From Syntrophobacterales bacterium (GTDB lineage Bacteria; Desulfobacterota; Syntrophobacteria; Syntrophobacterales; Thermodesulforhabdaceae): DNA of 64,000 bases. The stretch covers positions 186,001 to 250,000 of the forward strand of contig JAOACS010000021.1 in assembly GCA_026417655.1 (NCBI GenBank). Reading direction: 5' to 3'. Position 1 is the stretch's first letter. Each line of letters starts with the position of its first letter. Positions 26,719-36,702 of this stretch are shown here, piece by piece. Both the position numbers and the translations under genes were made by a program. The notes beneath the pieces are model-generated. The model did no database searches. It was not told the DNA's origin and saw nothing but the letters and a program-made list of their open reading frames with translations.

Positions 26719-27508
26719 CTAAAATGCTTCTTTTAACCCATTCTCTTTCGACGGCATTTAGGAAATCATTGGCAAAATGTTTCATATCCGTCTCTACCAC
26801 ATGGATTTTCTGCATGAAGTAGTTATAGGCGATAACGGCAGGTATAGCAGCTGCAAGACCTATAGCGGTAGCGATGAGAGCCTCCGCAATACCTGGAGCT
26901 ACTACAGCAAGGCTAGCCGATCCTTGAAGACCAATGTGTCTAAAGCTGTTCATTATTCCCCACACAGTTCCAAAGAGGCCAATAAAGGGGGCGCTACTTC
27001 CAGTTGACGCAAGAACCGGTGTCCACCGTTCCATTCTGGCTCGTTCCACCATACTCGCCGTTTCCATAGCTCGGTTGACAATCTCCTTTAGATGGTCTCC
27101 AAGAAATGGGTTGGAACCCCTTTTGGCTGAAGCACCTAAGTTACCTGCCTGAGCTTGACGTCCCAGCTCCGCATCAACAGTTTTCATAAATTTGATAAAC
27201 TCTCCGTATCCTGCCCTGAAAATGTAAACGAGAGGCGTCACGGAAAACCTTCGGCTCTCCTGATAAAACTGGGCAAAGTTCTTTGACTGATGAAATCTTG
27301 CTAGAAATTCTACATTCTCCCTCTGGATTTTCTTGAAACTCCAAAACTTTGCAACTATCACCGTCCAACATCCAAGGGAGAGAAGAAGCAAAATTAAGAG
27401 AACAACTCTTACAACAATACCAGTGTGCCCTAGAATTGAAAGAAAGGAACCTTCAGAAGTAGATCCAAGATTTATTGTTGTAAAGGCGAGACAAAGAAAA
27501 CCATTCAT
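26702..27508 (-). CDS. tolQ: Tol-Pal proton-channel subunit TolQ
   Basis: An ExbB/MotA-type inner-membrane protein forming the proton channel with TolR. In 268 residues there are three membrane segments: near 27-50, near 150-175 (including GLFGTVWGIMNSF) and near 185-212. A Gly/Ala-containing insert (about residues 115-130) enlarges the cytoplasmic loop. ATG 27508 starts one base after the sir2 stop codon; an AAAGGAGG site in the sir2 3' end is 11 bases away. The longer upstream frame runs through sir2 and is not credible. Confidence 0.94.
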   Translation of the reverse strand: MNGFLCLAFTTINLGSTSEGSFLSILGHTGIVVRVVLLILLLLSLGCWTVIVAKFWSFKKIQRENVEFLARFHQSKNFAQFYQESRRFSVTPLVYIFRAGYGEFIKFMKTVDAELGRQAQAGNLGASAKRGSNPFLGDHLKEIVNRAMETASMVERARMERWTPVLASTGSSAPFIGLFGTVWGIMNSFRHIGLQGSASLAVVAPGIAEALIATAIGLAAAIPAVIAYNYFMQKIHVVETDMKHFANDFLNAVEREWVKRSILDGQTG

Positions 27509-27509
27509 C

Positions 27510-28265
27510 TCAGAGGGATCCTCCTTTAAGCCTACGGAGCGCTTCGACAACTAGTGGTAAAGCCCTTCCAGCAGGCTCTCCTATGTAAAGATCTGTAAGG
27601 GTTTCGCTTATAGCCGAAGGTGAAGGGTTAATTTCAACTATATAGGCTCCTCTTTCTTTGGCTATGTAGGGAAGGTATGAAGCAGGGGCAACAGTAGCAG
27701 AAGTGCCTATTACAAGCATTACATCACATCTAGCAGCGTATTCCATTGAACGACGATGTGCAATTGTCGGTATGGGTTCTCCAAAAAATACAAAATTAGG
27801 TCTTATGGGACCTGTGCAAACACACCGGGGAGGAAGTTCATCAAGGCTTATCATATCTGGAAGATAGTTTTGTCCACAGAAATCACACCGAAGAGTCCTG
27901 GCATGACCATGATATTCAATGACCTCCACACTTCCAGCTCTTTGATGGAGGCTATCAATATTTTGTGTAATGACGGCCTTAATGTGCCCTGCCCGTTCTA
28001 ATTCAGCAAGACTTATGTGAGCAGGATTGGGATGGGCATTATTCAAAAGCTCTTGAACCTCAAGGATCATCCGCCATACCTTCGCAGGGTTTTTTCTGAA
28101 AGATTCAATATACCCGTACTCCTCGGGATCATATTTTGACCACAACCCACTGGGACTTCTAAAATCAGGAATACCGCTTTCAACAGATATACCAGCACCT
28201 GTTAAAGCGACACCACAGCGAGCGTTTTTAAGCTTAGTAGCTGCAATTTCGTATCTGTCTTCCAT
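27510..28265 (-). CDS. cobB: Sir2-family NAD-dependent protein deacylase
   Basis: It would remove acyl groups from lysines, producing O-acyl-ADP-ribose and nicotinamide. The 251 residues contain the NAD-binding TGAGIS at 22-27 and GIPDFRS at 31-37, TQNIDSLHQRAG near 105, the catalytic-His segment YHGH, and a zinc ribbon with C-x2-C (CDFC) and a later C-x-C pair. It is 39 bases after mltD and one base before tolQ, so its translation is likely linked to the tol genes. Confidence 0.92.
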   Translation of the reverse strand: MEDRYEIAATKLKNARCGVALTGAGISVESGIPDFRSPSGLWSKYDPEEYGYIESFRKNPAKVWRMILEVQELLNNAHPNPAHISLAELERAGHIKAVITQNIDSLHQRAGSVEVIEYHGHARTLRCDFCGQNYLPDMISLDELPPRCVCTGPIRPNFVFFGEPIPTIAHRRSMEYAARCDVMLVIGTSATVAPASYLPYIAKERGAYIVEINPSPSAISETLTDLYIGEPAGRALPLVVEALRRLKGGSL

Positions 28266-28303
28266 TATGTTATATCTACCTCCTAATTCTTGTTAATCCT
28301 ACC

Positions 28304-29470
28304 TTACCTAGAGATCCTTATTTTCAGCTTCTGGCCTTGAGTAACCCGGTTCTCCTTAATCTGGTTCCATTGCTTGATCTCATCAACGGAAACACCGTAA
28401 CGCTGAGCAATCGACGTAAGCGTTTCTCCCCGAGAAACCACATGATACTTGAACTGCTGAGTATAACGTCTTTTGAGTTCCTCCATTTTCAACCCAAAGG
28501 AATCCTTTTGCTCCGGTGGGATACGGAATGTGTAAAAACCTGCAGGAAGCACGTCCGATTGAATAAAGGGATTATATATGAGAAACTGTCTGTATGTAAC
28601 CCCTGCGGCTTCAGCGATGTCAATGACCGAGAGAGAATCTGAAAGAGTAACCGGAACCCGCTCTAGTTGAAAGGGTTGATAGCCAGTTCCTTTGATATAC
28701 TGATAACCATATTTCTCAGGATTAGAAAGCACCTCCTTAATAGCCATTATCCTAAAAACATATCTCTCCGTCTCATTCGGGAGCTTCAAATCATAGTAAC
28801 TCCTTACACGTTGTCTTTCCATCTCTCTAGACACCCTATCTTCCCCACAATTGTAAGCTGCGAGAGCAAGAGTCCAACTGCGGAACCTGTTATAAAGATC
28901 CATCAAATACTTAAGACCACTTTCCGTTGCCCTTTCGAAATCATAACGATCATCTAGGTAAGCACCCACCCGTAACCCATACCGGGAACCTGTCGATGGG
29001 ATGAATTGCCATATACCGGCAGCCCCTGCAGGAGATTTAGCTCCCGGAAGAAGATCACTTTCTGCAACAATTAGATACTTAAGATCATCCGGCAATCCTT
29101 TCGCTTTAAGCTGCTGTTCGACCCAAGGAAAATACCTTTCCGCCCTCTTAAGCCATAAATAAACCTGGGCATGAGAGTAAACCAAAATGGTAAATTCTCG
29201 ATCAAAACGTTCAAAAACATCCGCCCTATTCATTGGAACTGGTTCCCCACAGAAGGTAAACTCTGAAGGAGGCCTAAAATAGGGAACTATACCATCCTTA
29301 ACATAGGAAGGAACTGTCTGAGTAGGTTGAGAAGAAAGGGTTTGATGAGGTATAGTAGGAAGCTTTTTAGTCCCCGCAGGGCTTTCGGCTTCCATCGTCC
29401 CCACACTGGTACAGCCTAAAAGGGCTAAGACAGCTAAAATACTGGGAAGATACCTAATGATCCTCTTCAT
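28304..29470 (-). CDS. mltD: Membrane-bound lytic murein transglycosylase, MltD type (SLT + LysM)
   Basis: An outer-membrane lipoprotein that cleaves peptidoglycan glycan strands to 1,6-anhydro products. The 388-residue precursor has a lipobox (ALLGC, Cys20), a Slt domain with the catalytic Glu in AESDLLPGAKSPAGAAG and the IWQFIPSTG and YNCGE signatures, then two LysM regions: a degenerate one near 275-315 and a clear one at the C-terminus (YHVVSRGETLTSIAQRYGVS). It starts one base after the ndk stop, with a GAGG site in the ndk 3' end. Confidence 0.93.
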   Translation of the reverse strand: MKRIIRYLPSILAVLALLGCTSVGTMEAESPAGTKKLPTIPHQTLSSQPTQTVPSYVKDGIVPYFRPPSEFTFCGEPVPMNRADVFERFDREFTILVYSHAQVYLWLKRAERYFPWVEQQLKAKGLPDDLKYLIVAESDLLPGAKSPAGAAGIWQFIPSTGSRYGLRVGAYLDDRYDFERATESGLKYLMDLYNRFRSWTLALAAYNCGEDRVSREMERQRVRSYYDLKLPNETERYVFRIMAIKEVLSNPEKYGYQYIKGTGYQPFQLERVPVTLSDSLSVIDIAEAAGVTYRQFLIYNPFIQSDVLPAGFYTFRIPPEQKDSFGLKMEELKRRYTQQFKYHVVSRGETLTSIAQRYGVSVDEIKQWNQIKENRVTQGQKLKIRISR

Positions 29471-29471
29471 G

Positions 29472-29900
29472 TTAAGGCCTCGCCATTTTCACAAGTTCAT
29501 AATCACTAAAGAAAAAGGCTATTTCCTTCGTGGCAGTTTCTGGACTATCAGAACCATGAACAGCATTTTTTTCAACATCTGTCCCAAATTCGGCTCTTAT
29601 TGTTCCCGCCTCGGCTTGCTTAGGATTAGTAGCTCCCATAATGGCCCGATTTCGACTAATAACATCCTGGCCTTCCAGAACCATCACCATAATTGGACCC
29701 GATGACATGAAGTCGGTCAAACTATCGTAGAAGGGTTTATCCCTATGAACAGCATAGAAGGCCATAGCCTCTTCTTTGGTTAGTCTGACCATCTTGGCAG
29801 CTATTATAGTAATACCTTCAGCTTCAAAACGACTTATAATTTTCCCCATAACTCCACGGGATACAGCATCAGGTTTAATAATTGAAAGAGTTCTTTCCAT
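29472..29900 (-). CDS. ndk: Nucleoside diphosphate kinase
   Basis: Ndk transfers the gamma phosphate of ATP to nucleoside diphosphates through a phosphohistidine. The 142 residues match the family length, start with [12 protein letters not shown] and carry the active-site NAVHGSD motif near residue 115-121. It is the first gene of the minus-strand run through mltD, sir2 and tol. A weak possible promoter (TTGAGA and TATAGA, 19 bases apart) lies upstream. Confidence 0.96.
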   Translation of the reverse strand: MERTLSIIKPDAVSRGVMGKIISRFEAEGITIIAAKMVRLTKEEAMAFYAVHRDKPFYDSLTDFMSSGPIMVMVLEGQDVISRNRAIMGATNPKQAEAGTIRAEFGTDVEKNAVHGSDSPETATKEIAFFFSDYELVKMARP

Positions 29901-30105
29901 AGCCTTCTCTCCTCTAGATCAATTCTATAAGATCTCTCATTTTGCGGATCTCAAAAACCAGCAAAAGCCTACATCACTTCGTAGAATAGTCAAGTTTAAT
30001 CGAGGTTGTGTTAATACCTCTTGCCTTTCATAACTATTGTGTTTTGATTCTATTGTGTAAAACTTGTCATACCGTTAAATCTGCTCATCCAAAAGGGAAT
30101 CAAAC

Positions 30106-32013
30106 TTGGTAGGGGCTGGAAGCAACCAAACTATCGAAAGAATAAAAGAAGTTTCTGACATTTTGGATATCGTCGGGGAAGCTGTAACTCTTCGACGAGC
30201 AGGGCGATATTATCTAGGGCTTTGCCCCTTTCATGCAGAAAGGACCCCCTCCTTCTACGTAGACCCCCAGCGACAGCTTTTTCATTGCTTTGGCTGTGGA
30301 GTGGGAGGCGATGTTATAAGGTTTGTTATGCAACATCGAGGCTTGTCTTTCCCTGAGGCGATTGAATTTCTGGCGGAAAGGTATAATGTGAGTATCTCGA
30401 AGACCCTCTCAGAATCGACAAGCTCTAAATCCACACTTCTCAAATACATGACTGTCGCAGAAGAGTTTTACTACCAACAACTTCGATATGCCCCTGAAGG
30501 AAGTGTAGCTCGCGAATATCTCAGAAAACGACAGATTAGCGATCCTATCATTGAAGAACAGAGACTAGGTTATGCTCCCAAAAGTTGGGATGCCCTCGTG
30601 AGGCATTTTCAGAAAAACGGCTTAGATCTTCGGAAAGGAGCGGAACTAGGACTCTTTGGAGTATCGGTGAATCGTTCCGGCGAAAAGTTTTATGACAGGT
30701 TTCGTCACCGCCTAATATTTCCCATCAGAAATTCCACTGGACAGGTTGTCGCCTTCGGTGGGCGAACCCTTGAAGATGAACCTTCATCTGGAAATGAACC
30801 CAAGTACTTAAACAGTCCTGAATCGGAACTTTATAGAAAGCGAACCATACTTTACCAGTTTCATCTGGCTCAGGAAGCCTGCAGAAAAGAAAAACGTCAG
30901 GTTATCCTGGTTGAAGGCTATATGGATGCATTAGCATTTCACAGAATGGGATTTTACCGAACTGTTGCTACATTAGGAACTGCCCTTACCCCCCAGCAAG
31001 CAAGGTTAATAAAGCGAATAGCCGATGAGGTTGTGATGGTTTATGATGGAGATGAAGCTGGTAGAAAGGCGATGATAAGGAATTTTCCCGTTCTCGTTAA
31101 TGAAGGTCTAAAAACGTCCTGCATAGTTTTGCCGGAAGGCATGGATCCAGACGACTTCTTCAGGCACCATTTAATGGAGGATTTCGAGACCCTTATGGAG
31201 TCTCGAAAAGATATGGGGGAATTTGTCATTCAAGAAATAACCAAGGGTTGGGATGGCTCTACATCGGGTAAACTTAAGATCTTATCGGAATTGTTCTCTT
31301 ATTTTGAACCCCTGGGGCAGCCTGTAATTCAGTCTGAATACCTTAAGCTTGCAGGAAAGGCTTTGAATTTAAATGAGGAGGTAGTGTTAAAACAATTTAA
31401 ATCATGGTTAGCCTCCTCGAAACACAGGGTATCGCCGCCAAAAACTTTACATAAAAGGAATTCCAAAGACTTGGTCTCTTCCTGCGAAATAACTTCCTCA
31501 TTGGAAGAAGAGATCCTGAAAATCATAATGGCCTATCCACACCTTGTGGAACGTGTATTTAGTAAAGATTGTTGGCGATTTTTTATTGAAAATCTTCTAG
31601 AGGAGGAAAACAAGGAGGAGGTTTTATCGAGGCCAATGTATCTCATTTTTCGGGCAATTCATGAAGAATGGCTTGAATTTTCAAAAAACCCATGGAATAA
31701 AAACTGGTTTTGTATCGACCATATTTGCAATCGCATTGGTGATGCAAAGGCCCAGGGTTTATTTTCCAGGATGGCCTTTGAATGTAAATTTTACGACAAT
31801 GAAGAAACAGCTCTTATGTTATTAAATGATTATTTGGGAGCCTTTGAAAAGAAAATCATCAAAATACGCCGAGAGAGGCTAATAAGAGAGCTTGCTGAAG
31901 CAGAAAAAAAAGGTGATTTTGAAAGCATAAAAATAACATTACAGAAGATACAGAGTCTTGGAGGAATAGGAGACCATAAAGAACTTAATGTAAAGGCTGA
32001 GAGAGGATGGTGA
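30106..32013 (+). CDS. dnaG: DNA primase
   Basis: DnaG makes RNA primers at the replication fork. The 635-residue protein has a CHC2 zinc finger (Cys40, His43, Cys61, Cys64), the TOPRIM catalytic core (VEGYMDALAF and YDGDEAGRKA) and a C-terminal helicase-binding region that ends in a helical bundle. The start is TTG 30106 with AAGGGA seven bases upstream; no ATG or GTG lies closer to the zinc finger. About 200 bases of gap separate it from the divergent ndk. rpoD follows after six bases, the usual dnaG-rpoD pair; rpsU is absent here. Confidence 0.95.
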   Translation: MVGAGSNQTIERIKEVSDILDIVGEAVTLRRAGRYYLGLCPFHAERTPSFYVDPQRQLFHCFGCGVGGDVIRFVMQHRGLSFPEAIEFLAERYNVSISKTLSESTSSKSTLLKYMTVAEEFYYQQLRYAPEGSVAREYLRKRQISDPIIEEQRLGYAPKSWDALVRHFQKNGLDLRKGAELGLFGVSVNRSGEKFYDRFRHRLIFPIRNSTGQVVAFGGRTLEDEPSSGNEPKYLNSPESELYRKRTILYQFHLAQEACRKEKRQVILVEGYMDALAFHRMGFYRTVATLGTALTPQQARLIKRIADEVVMVYDGDEAGRKAMIRNFPVLVNEGLKTSCIVLPEGMDPDDFFRHHLMEDFETLMESRKDMGEFVIQEITKGWDGSTSGKLKILSELFSYFEPLGQPVIQSEYLKLAGKALNLNEEVVLKQFKSWLASSKHRVSPPKTLHKRNSKDLVSSCEITSSLEEEILKIIMAYPHLVERVFSKDCWRFFIENLLEEENKEEVLSRPMYLIFRAIHEEWLEFSKNPWNKNWFCIDHICNRIGDAKAQGLFSRMAFECKFYDNEETALMLLNDYLGAFEKKIIKIRRERLIRELAEAEKKGDFESIKITLQKIQSLGGIGDHKELNVKAERGW

Positions 32014-32019
32014 AGAGCA

Positions 32020-33807
32020 ATGAATACGACTGCCAACAAAAATCACAATAAGCAGCTAGGTATGGACGAACTGAAGGATCTAATCTCTAAGGGGAAGGAA
32101 AAGGGGTATCTTACCTACGATGAACTTAATGAAGCGCTTCCTGAAGAAGCTCTCTCACCGGATAAGTTAGACGATATGATCACAATCTTTGATGAGATGG
32201 ACATAGAAATAGTAGATTCGGAAGACGAGTTCATAATGATGCGATCTAAGACTCCAGGAACACCAGTAATGGGATCACTTGAAGAAGAAGCAGTCGAAGA
32301 AGAGGAAGAGTTAGTTTATGATGATATGTCAGCTCGCGTGGCCGATCCTGTCCGCATGTATCTTAAAGAAATGGGACAGGTGGCCCTGCTCAGCCGAGAA
32401 GAAGAGGTGGAAATTGCAAAAAGGATTGAAGCCGCCGAACGCGAGGTTTTCAATGCCATTATGGAGTCGTCTATAGGTGTTAAAGCAATACTTTCTATAC
32501 GAGAAAAACTCGAAGATGGAAGGCTCGATGTCCTTCAGATTCTAAAAGATGTAGATGAGGATATAACTGAAGAAGAAAAGGAAGCTCTTAAACAAAAGCT
32601 TATTTCAATTCTTAACAGAGTCGAGGCCCTGGATACGCAAAATCGCTCCATGCAGGTCAGAATACTCGAACAAAACATCACCCCCATGGAACAGGTAGAA
32701 CTCCAAAAAAATATAGAACAGAATCGAGACGAGATCGTTTCCTTACTTAAGGAGCTACAGCTTGGGAAGAGCCAAATTGATGCAGTGGTAGATAAGTTAA
32801 AGCTATATCTAGAGGAGATTGAACGGTTGGAGAAGGAAGTAGAAAGATGTGTAAAAACCTACGGAAAACCTATACAACAACTAGAAGAGATCTATCAGAT
32901 CGCCAAAGGCGATCTTAAACACCAGGTAGCAGAATGCAAGGGCTACAGCGAACAGGATCTTGAAATCATTTCAAAGGCCTTAATTGCTCGTGAAAGGATC
33001 AAAAACCTGGAGCTAGAAGCCAAAATCGACGCAAAAACCCTAAGAGACATTCTCCATCGAGTTGAAACCGGTATGAGAAAGGCCAAGAACGCAAAGACCG
33101 AATTGATAGAAGCGAATCTCAGACTAGTTGTTAGTATAGCTAAAAAGTATACCAACCGCGGTTTACAATTCCTTGATCTAATCCAGGAAGGTAATATAGG
33201 CCTCATGAAGGCCGTTGACAAATTCGAATACCAAAGGGGATACAAATTCAGCACCTACGCGACGTGGTGGATCCGTCAGGCTATCACAAGAGCCATAGCC
33301 GATCAGGCAAGAACCATTCGGATACCAGTTCACATGATTGAAACCATTAACAAATTAATCAAAACTTCTAGACAGCTTGTTCAGGAATTCGGCCGAGAAC
33401 CCACCCCGGAGGAAATCGCAGAAAAAATGGAGCTTCCAGTAGATAAGGTCCGTAAGATCCTTAAGATAGCAAAGGAACCCATAAGCCTTGAAACTCCTAT
33501 AGGAGAAGAGGAAGATAGCCATCTAGGGGATTTCATTGAGGATAAAAAAATCATGAATCCAGCAGATGCTGTAATAAATCTAAACCTCGCCGATAAAACA
33601 AAAAGAGCTTTGGCAACCCTAACCCCTAGAGAAGAAAAGGTTCTCAGAATGAGATTTGGCATAGGGACAAAGGCCGACCATACGCTGGAAGAAGTGGGAC
33701 AGGAATTTCATGTAACTAGAGAACGCATTCGACAAATAGAAGCAAAGGCTCTTAGGAAACTACGGCATCCCAATAGAAGGAAGGAACTTAAGGGGTTTAT
33801 CGAATAG
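32020..33807 (+). CDS. rpoD: Primary RNA polymerase sigma factor (sigma-70)
   Basis: The housekeeping sigma factor. The 595 residues include region 1.1 (about 15-65), a highly acidic linker (about 85-105), region 1.2 (RMYLKEMG), a non-conserved insertion, region 2 ([10 protein letters not shown] and the -10 recognition helix), region 3, and region 4.2 with the helix-turn-helix [20 protein letters not shown]. It is intact, so -35/-10 promoters of the classical kind are expected in this genome, as seen at 57790-57818. Confidence 0.97.
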   Translation: MNTTANKNHNKQLGMDELKDLISKGKEKGYLTYDELNEALPEEALSPDKLDDMITIFDEMDIEIVDSEDEFIMMRSKTPGTPVMGSLEEEAVEEEEELVYDDMSARVADPVRMYLKEMGQVALLSREEEVEIAKRIEAAEREVFNAIMESSIGVKAILSIREKLEDGRLDVLQILKDVDEDITEEEKEALKQKLISILNRVEALDTQNRSMQVRILEQNITPMEQVELQKNIEQNRDEIVSLLKELQLGKSQIDAVVDKLKLYLEEIERLEKEVERCVKTYGKPIQQLEEIYQIAKGDLKHQVAECKGYSEQDLEIISKALIARERIKNLELEAKIDAKTLRDILHRVETGMRKAKNAKTELIEANLRLVVSIAKKYTNRGLQFLDLIQEGNIGLMKAVDKFEYQRGYKFSTYATWWIRQAITRAIADQARTIRIPVHMIETINKLIKTSRQLVQEFGREPTPEEIAEKMELPVDKVRKILKIAKEPISLETPIGEEEDSHLGDFIEDKKIMNPADAVINLNLADKTKRALATLTPREEKVLRMRFGIGTKADHTLEEVGQEFHVTRERIRQIEAKALRKLRHPNRRKELKGFIE

Positions 33808-33811
33808 CAAA

Positions 33812-33837
33812 TTGGGACGCACACCTGTGCGTCCCAA
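33812..33837. terminator. Perfect hairpin between convergent rpoD and a small gene
   Basis: A perfect 12-bp inverted repeat with only two unpaired bases (33824-33825) lies between the rpoD stop and the stop of the convergent gene at 33842. There is no T tract on either side. It could stop both transcripts with Rho or protect their 3' ends. Confidence 0.55.
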
Positions 33838-33841
33838 CGAA

Positions 33842-34096
33842 TTATCTATCATCTTTTATGAACAGCCGGTGGTATTCCTCGTCGGATAGGTGGGATTTAA
33901 GAAGTCTTGTGATCATTTCAAATACTTCCGATAGTTCTTCATTGGTCATTCTAGGAACAAGAACCTCTAATACCTCATCGTCAGTAAACTTTTGTAATAA
34001 ATACATGATGGACTTCTCATCAATCTCCCTCGAAAAACCGAAGGCGACCATGCCGTCGTATCTATTCACAAAATTATGAGAGTGCCTTTTCGCCAA
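33842..34096 (-). CDS. Small conserved-type cytoplasmic protein of unknown function
   Basis: An 84-residue, acidic, helical protein without cysteine clusters or membrane segments. Its second half (LVPRMTNEELSEVFEMITRL, then HLSDEEYHRLF) looks like a regular helical bundle and resembles small uncharacterised 'cytoplasmic proteins' of Desulfobacterota. A TTG at 34096 with AGGAGA six to seven bases upstream is the likeliest start, since the longer frame would run into the inositol-phosphate synthase gene. It follows that gene after ten bases and is probably co-transcribed. Confidence 0.65.
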   Translation of the reverse strand: MAKRHSHNFVNRYDGMVAFGFSREIDEKSIMYLLQKFTDDEVLEVLVPRMTNEELSEVFEMITRLLKSHLSDEEYHRLFIKDDR

Positions 34097-34106
34097 AATA
34101 CTTCTC

Positions 34107-35444
34107 CTACTCTTCCATATAATAATCAAGCCCAAAATGGGTAATCTGTTCCTCACCCATAAGATAACGGAGCGTATTTTTCAGTTTCATAAGTTGAATG
34201 AAGAGATCATGTTCAGGATAGAGGTTACTTTTATGCATTGGGCTTTTAAAATAAAATGATAACCACTCCTGAATACCACTCATGTTGGCTCTTTTAGCAA
34301 GGTCCATGAAAAGTACAAGATCCAACACAAGAGGTGCTGCAAGGATGCTGTCTCGGCATTGGAAATCGATCTTTATATGCATCGGATATCCAAGCCACCC
34401 AAAAATATCGATACAATCCCACCCTTCCTTATTGTCCCCTCTGGGGGGATAGTAGTTTATGGTAACCTTGTGGTAATAATTCTTGTAAAGAGATGGGTAA
34501 AGATGTGGTTGAAGGATATAATCCAAGACGGAAAGTTTACTTTCCTCCTTTGTCTTAAAGGACCCTTCATCATCTAACACGAGCCCATCTCGATTACCTA
34601 AGATATTTGTAGAATACCACCCTTCAAGTCCTAGCATTCTAGCCTTAAGCCCTGGAGCTATAATGGTTTTCATGAGGGTTTGGCCTGTCTTGAAATCCTT
34701 TCCAGCTATAGGAACATTATTACGGCCCGCCAATTCAATAAGGGCTGGAATATCCACCGTTAGATTAGGAGCACCATTTATAAATGGAATGCCCATCTCC
34801 AATGCTGCCAAGGCGTAAAGCATACTGGGGGCAATACTTGGATGATTCTTCTCGACAGCTTCAAGAAAGGTATCCAAAGACTCATGAATTGGCTCCTGTT
34901 TCATATAAATCTCTGTGCTTCCACACCATACCATAATGCAACGGGAAATCCCTTCCCGCGAACAGAAGTTACGAATATCCTCCTTCAAAGCTTCAACCAA
35001 CTCTCGAAGATTTCTACCCTCCTTTATGTGGGTGCCATCAAGGTTTCTCACAAAGCGCCTTTCAAAAACAGCAGGCATGGGAACAATGCTTGCCAAAAAA
35101 TCCTTAACCGGTTCAATATGATCTTTCTGAAGCACTCGAGCATACTTAGCAGCGTCATAAAGGTTCGCCTCATAGATGTCCCAACCAGCAAATACTAGAT
35201 CGTCAAGATTAGCAAGAGGAACAAATTCCTTAATTCTTGGAACTCTATGTTCATAACGTTTGCCAAGTCTTATGGTCCCTAGCTGAGTAAGAGATCCTAC
35301 AGGTTCACCCATATTTTTCCGAATCAACTCCACACCAGCTATAAACGTTGTGCTTACTGCTCCTCCAATCCCAGGAATAAGGACACCTAGTTTTCCAAGA
35401 GGCTTCTCAATCTGATCTTTTCTCTTAATATCCTTTTCTTTCAA
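34107..35444 (-). CDS. myo-Inositol-1(3)-phosphate synthase
   Basis: This NAD-dependent enzyme turns glucose 6-phosphate into inositol phosphate, the entry to inositol lipids or solutes. The 445-residue protein has a GIGGAVSTTF nucleotide loop near residues 22-31, the conserved DIYEANLYDAA segment, and the family's GKDFKTGQT and CRDSILAAPLVLDL signatures, all intact. TTG 35444 was chosen: GGAGG lies seven bases before it, and the frame further upstream looks random. Inositol-phosphate synthase is patchy in bacteria. A ferredoxin-like gene lies 112 bases upstream on the same strand. Confidence 0.88.
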   Translation of the reverse strand: MKEKDIKRKDQIEKPLGKLGVLIPGIGGAVSTTFIAGVELIRKNMGEPVGSLTQLGTIRLGKRYEHRVPRIKEFVPLANLDDLVFAGWDIYEANLYDAAKYARVLQKDHIEPVKDFLASIVPMPAVFERRFVRNLDGTHIKEGRNLRELVEALKEDIRNFCSREGISRCIMVWCGSTEIYMKQEPIHESLDTFLEAVEKNHPSIAPSMLYALAALEMGIPFINGAPNLTVDIPALIELAGRNNVPIAGKDFKTGQTLMKTIIAPGLKARMLGLEGWYSTNILGNRDGLVLDDEGSFKTKEESKLSVLDYILQPHLYPSLYKNYYHKVTINYYPPRGDNKEGWDCIDIFGWLGYPMHIKIDFQCRDSILAAPLVLDLVLFMDLAKRANMSGIQEWLSFYFKSPMHKSNLYPEHDLFIQLMKLKNTLRYLMGEEQITHFGLDYYMEE

Positions 35445-35556
35445 GGTTATTCCTCCAGGCTGAAATATCACTACATCGCTAAATATAACCTCTTCGGAAA
35501 GAACAATAGCCCCAAACCATAACAAAAGTCAATCGAACCTAGGACTAAAGTGATGG

Positions 35557-36633
35557 TTACTTCCCCATAGCCATTCTTTCCTGAAAGATCCTTGCGTAGG
35601 TCTCCCTAAGGGAGGGAGGAACTTCTTTCTGTTGAGAAGAGGGCTTTTCAACAAGTTTGATGGCTTCCTGGGGACAGGTTGTAACACAAAGACCACACCC
35701 GATACATCGATCCCCGTTTATAATAGCTACTTCCTCTCCAAGGGAGATTGCCTCCATCTGGCAACGCTCTAGGCAGGTCCCACACAATACACATGAAGAC
35801 TCATCGAGGGTAGCAATATATCGAGATACAACAACATTAGCGGGCTTGGGAAGTTTTTTCAAACTAATAAGGATCTGACAACAGCACCCACAACAGGTGC
35901 ACATTGCTGTGATTTTCTGAGCATTAGAAGGTTCGAGAACTCGTCCATCTCGCTCAGCTTCTTCGATGATTTTTAGGGCCTCCTCTTTGGTTATAAAACG
36001 ACCAAGACCGTTGTCTACATAATACTGAGCAGCTACACCAAACATAAGACATGACTCTAGAGGCCTATTGCATCCTTCTCCAGTTATTTTATGCTCCTTC
36101 CGGCAAATGCAGGGAGCCACTGCTATCAAATCTTCACTTTCTATAATCTTTCTAGCCTCTTCGTAGGGCATAATGGAATGGTAGGCCGTGATTGATCCAG
36201 GTGTTGGGATTACTCTCATCTGGGGTGTTTTAAGATTTGATAAATGCTGAAAAAAATAGGGCACGTATTCCCTTAGGTCAACTATTAGCTCGGGAGTAAG
36301 ATCATTTACGTGATACTCCCAAATTCCCACAATAAAATTAGCAGCCATGTAACGTTTTTCGGAGCCCTTTCTTAATCTGAATATCAACCCCTTCTTGGCC
36401 ATTTTCTCAAGCCGCTCTGCGATCTCTTCAACCTTTGCACCTATCCTTTCAGCGATCTCTTCAGGTAACTCAGGTTTAAAGGTAAGAACCTGAGCAAGCA
36501 GAGCCTCTTCTGGTGTAAAGAGCCGCTTCAGTATTCGGATTTCAACTCCAGAAGGCGTTCTTGGAAACCCTACTGGTAGGCGATTTAGGTGATTAGCCAA
36601 TCCTTCATAAACATCTTCAGAATGTGCTTCCAT
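35557..36633 (-). CDS. Winged-helix and multi-cluster 4Fe-4S protein
   Basis: The 358-residue protein begins with a winged-helix-like region (about 28-100: EEIAERIGAKVEEIAERL, LIFRLRKG), followed by a cysteine-rich middle part (CICRKEHKITGEGC, then LESC, then CTCCGCCC near 245-252) and two classical ferredoxin motifs, CVLCGTCLERC and CIGCGLCVTTC, both complete. Similar proteins occur in many syntrophic and sulfate-reducing bacteria with no established role; electron transfer or redox sensing is an inference. A promoter-like pair lies 70-98 bases upstream. Confidence 0.8.
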   Translation of the reverse strand: MEAHSEDVYEGLANHLNRLPVGFPRTPSGVEIRILKRLFTPEEALLAQVLTFKPELPEEIAERIGAKVEEIAERLEKMAKKGLIFRLRKGSEKRYMAANFIVGIWEYHVNDLTPELIVDLREYVPYFFQHLSNLKTPQMRVIPTPGSITAYHSIMPYEEARKIIESEDLIAVAPCICRKEHKITGEGCNRPLESCLMFGVAAQYYVDNGLGRFITKEEALKIIEEAERDGRVLEPSNAQKITAMCTCCGCCCQILISLKKLPKPANVVVSRYIATLDESSCVLCGTCLERCQMEAISLGEEVAIINGDRCIGCGLCVTTCPQEAIKLVEKPSSQQKEVPPSLRETYARIFQERMAMGK

Positions 36634-36702
36634 TTTTAATCCCCCCTAAGCAGTAACGAATAAGATCCCCTTTACCCTTCACAAACTCGAATTTTGGAAA
36701 GA

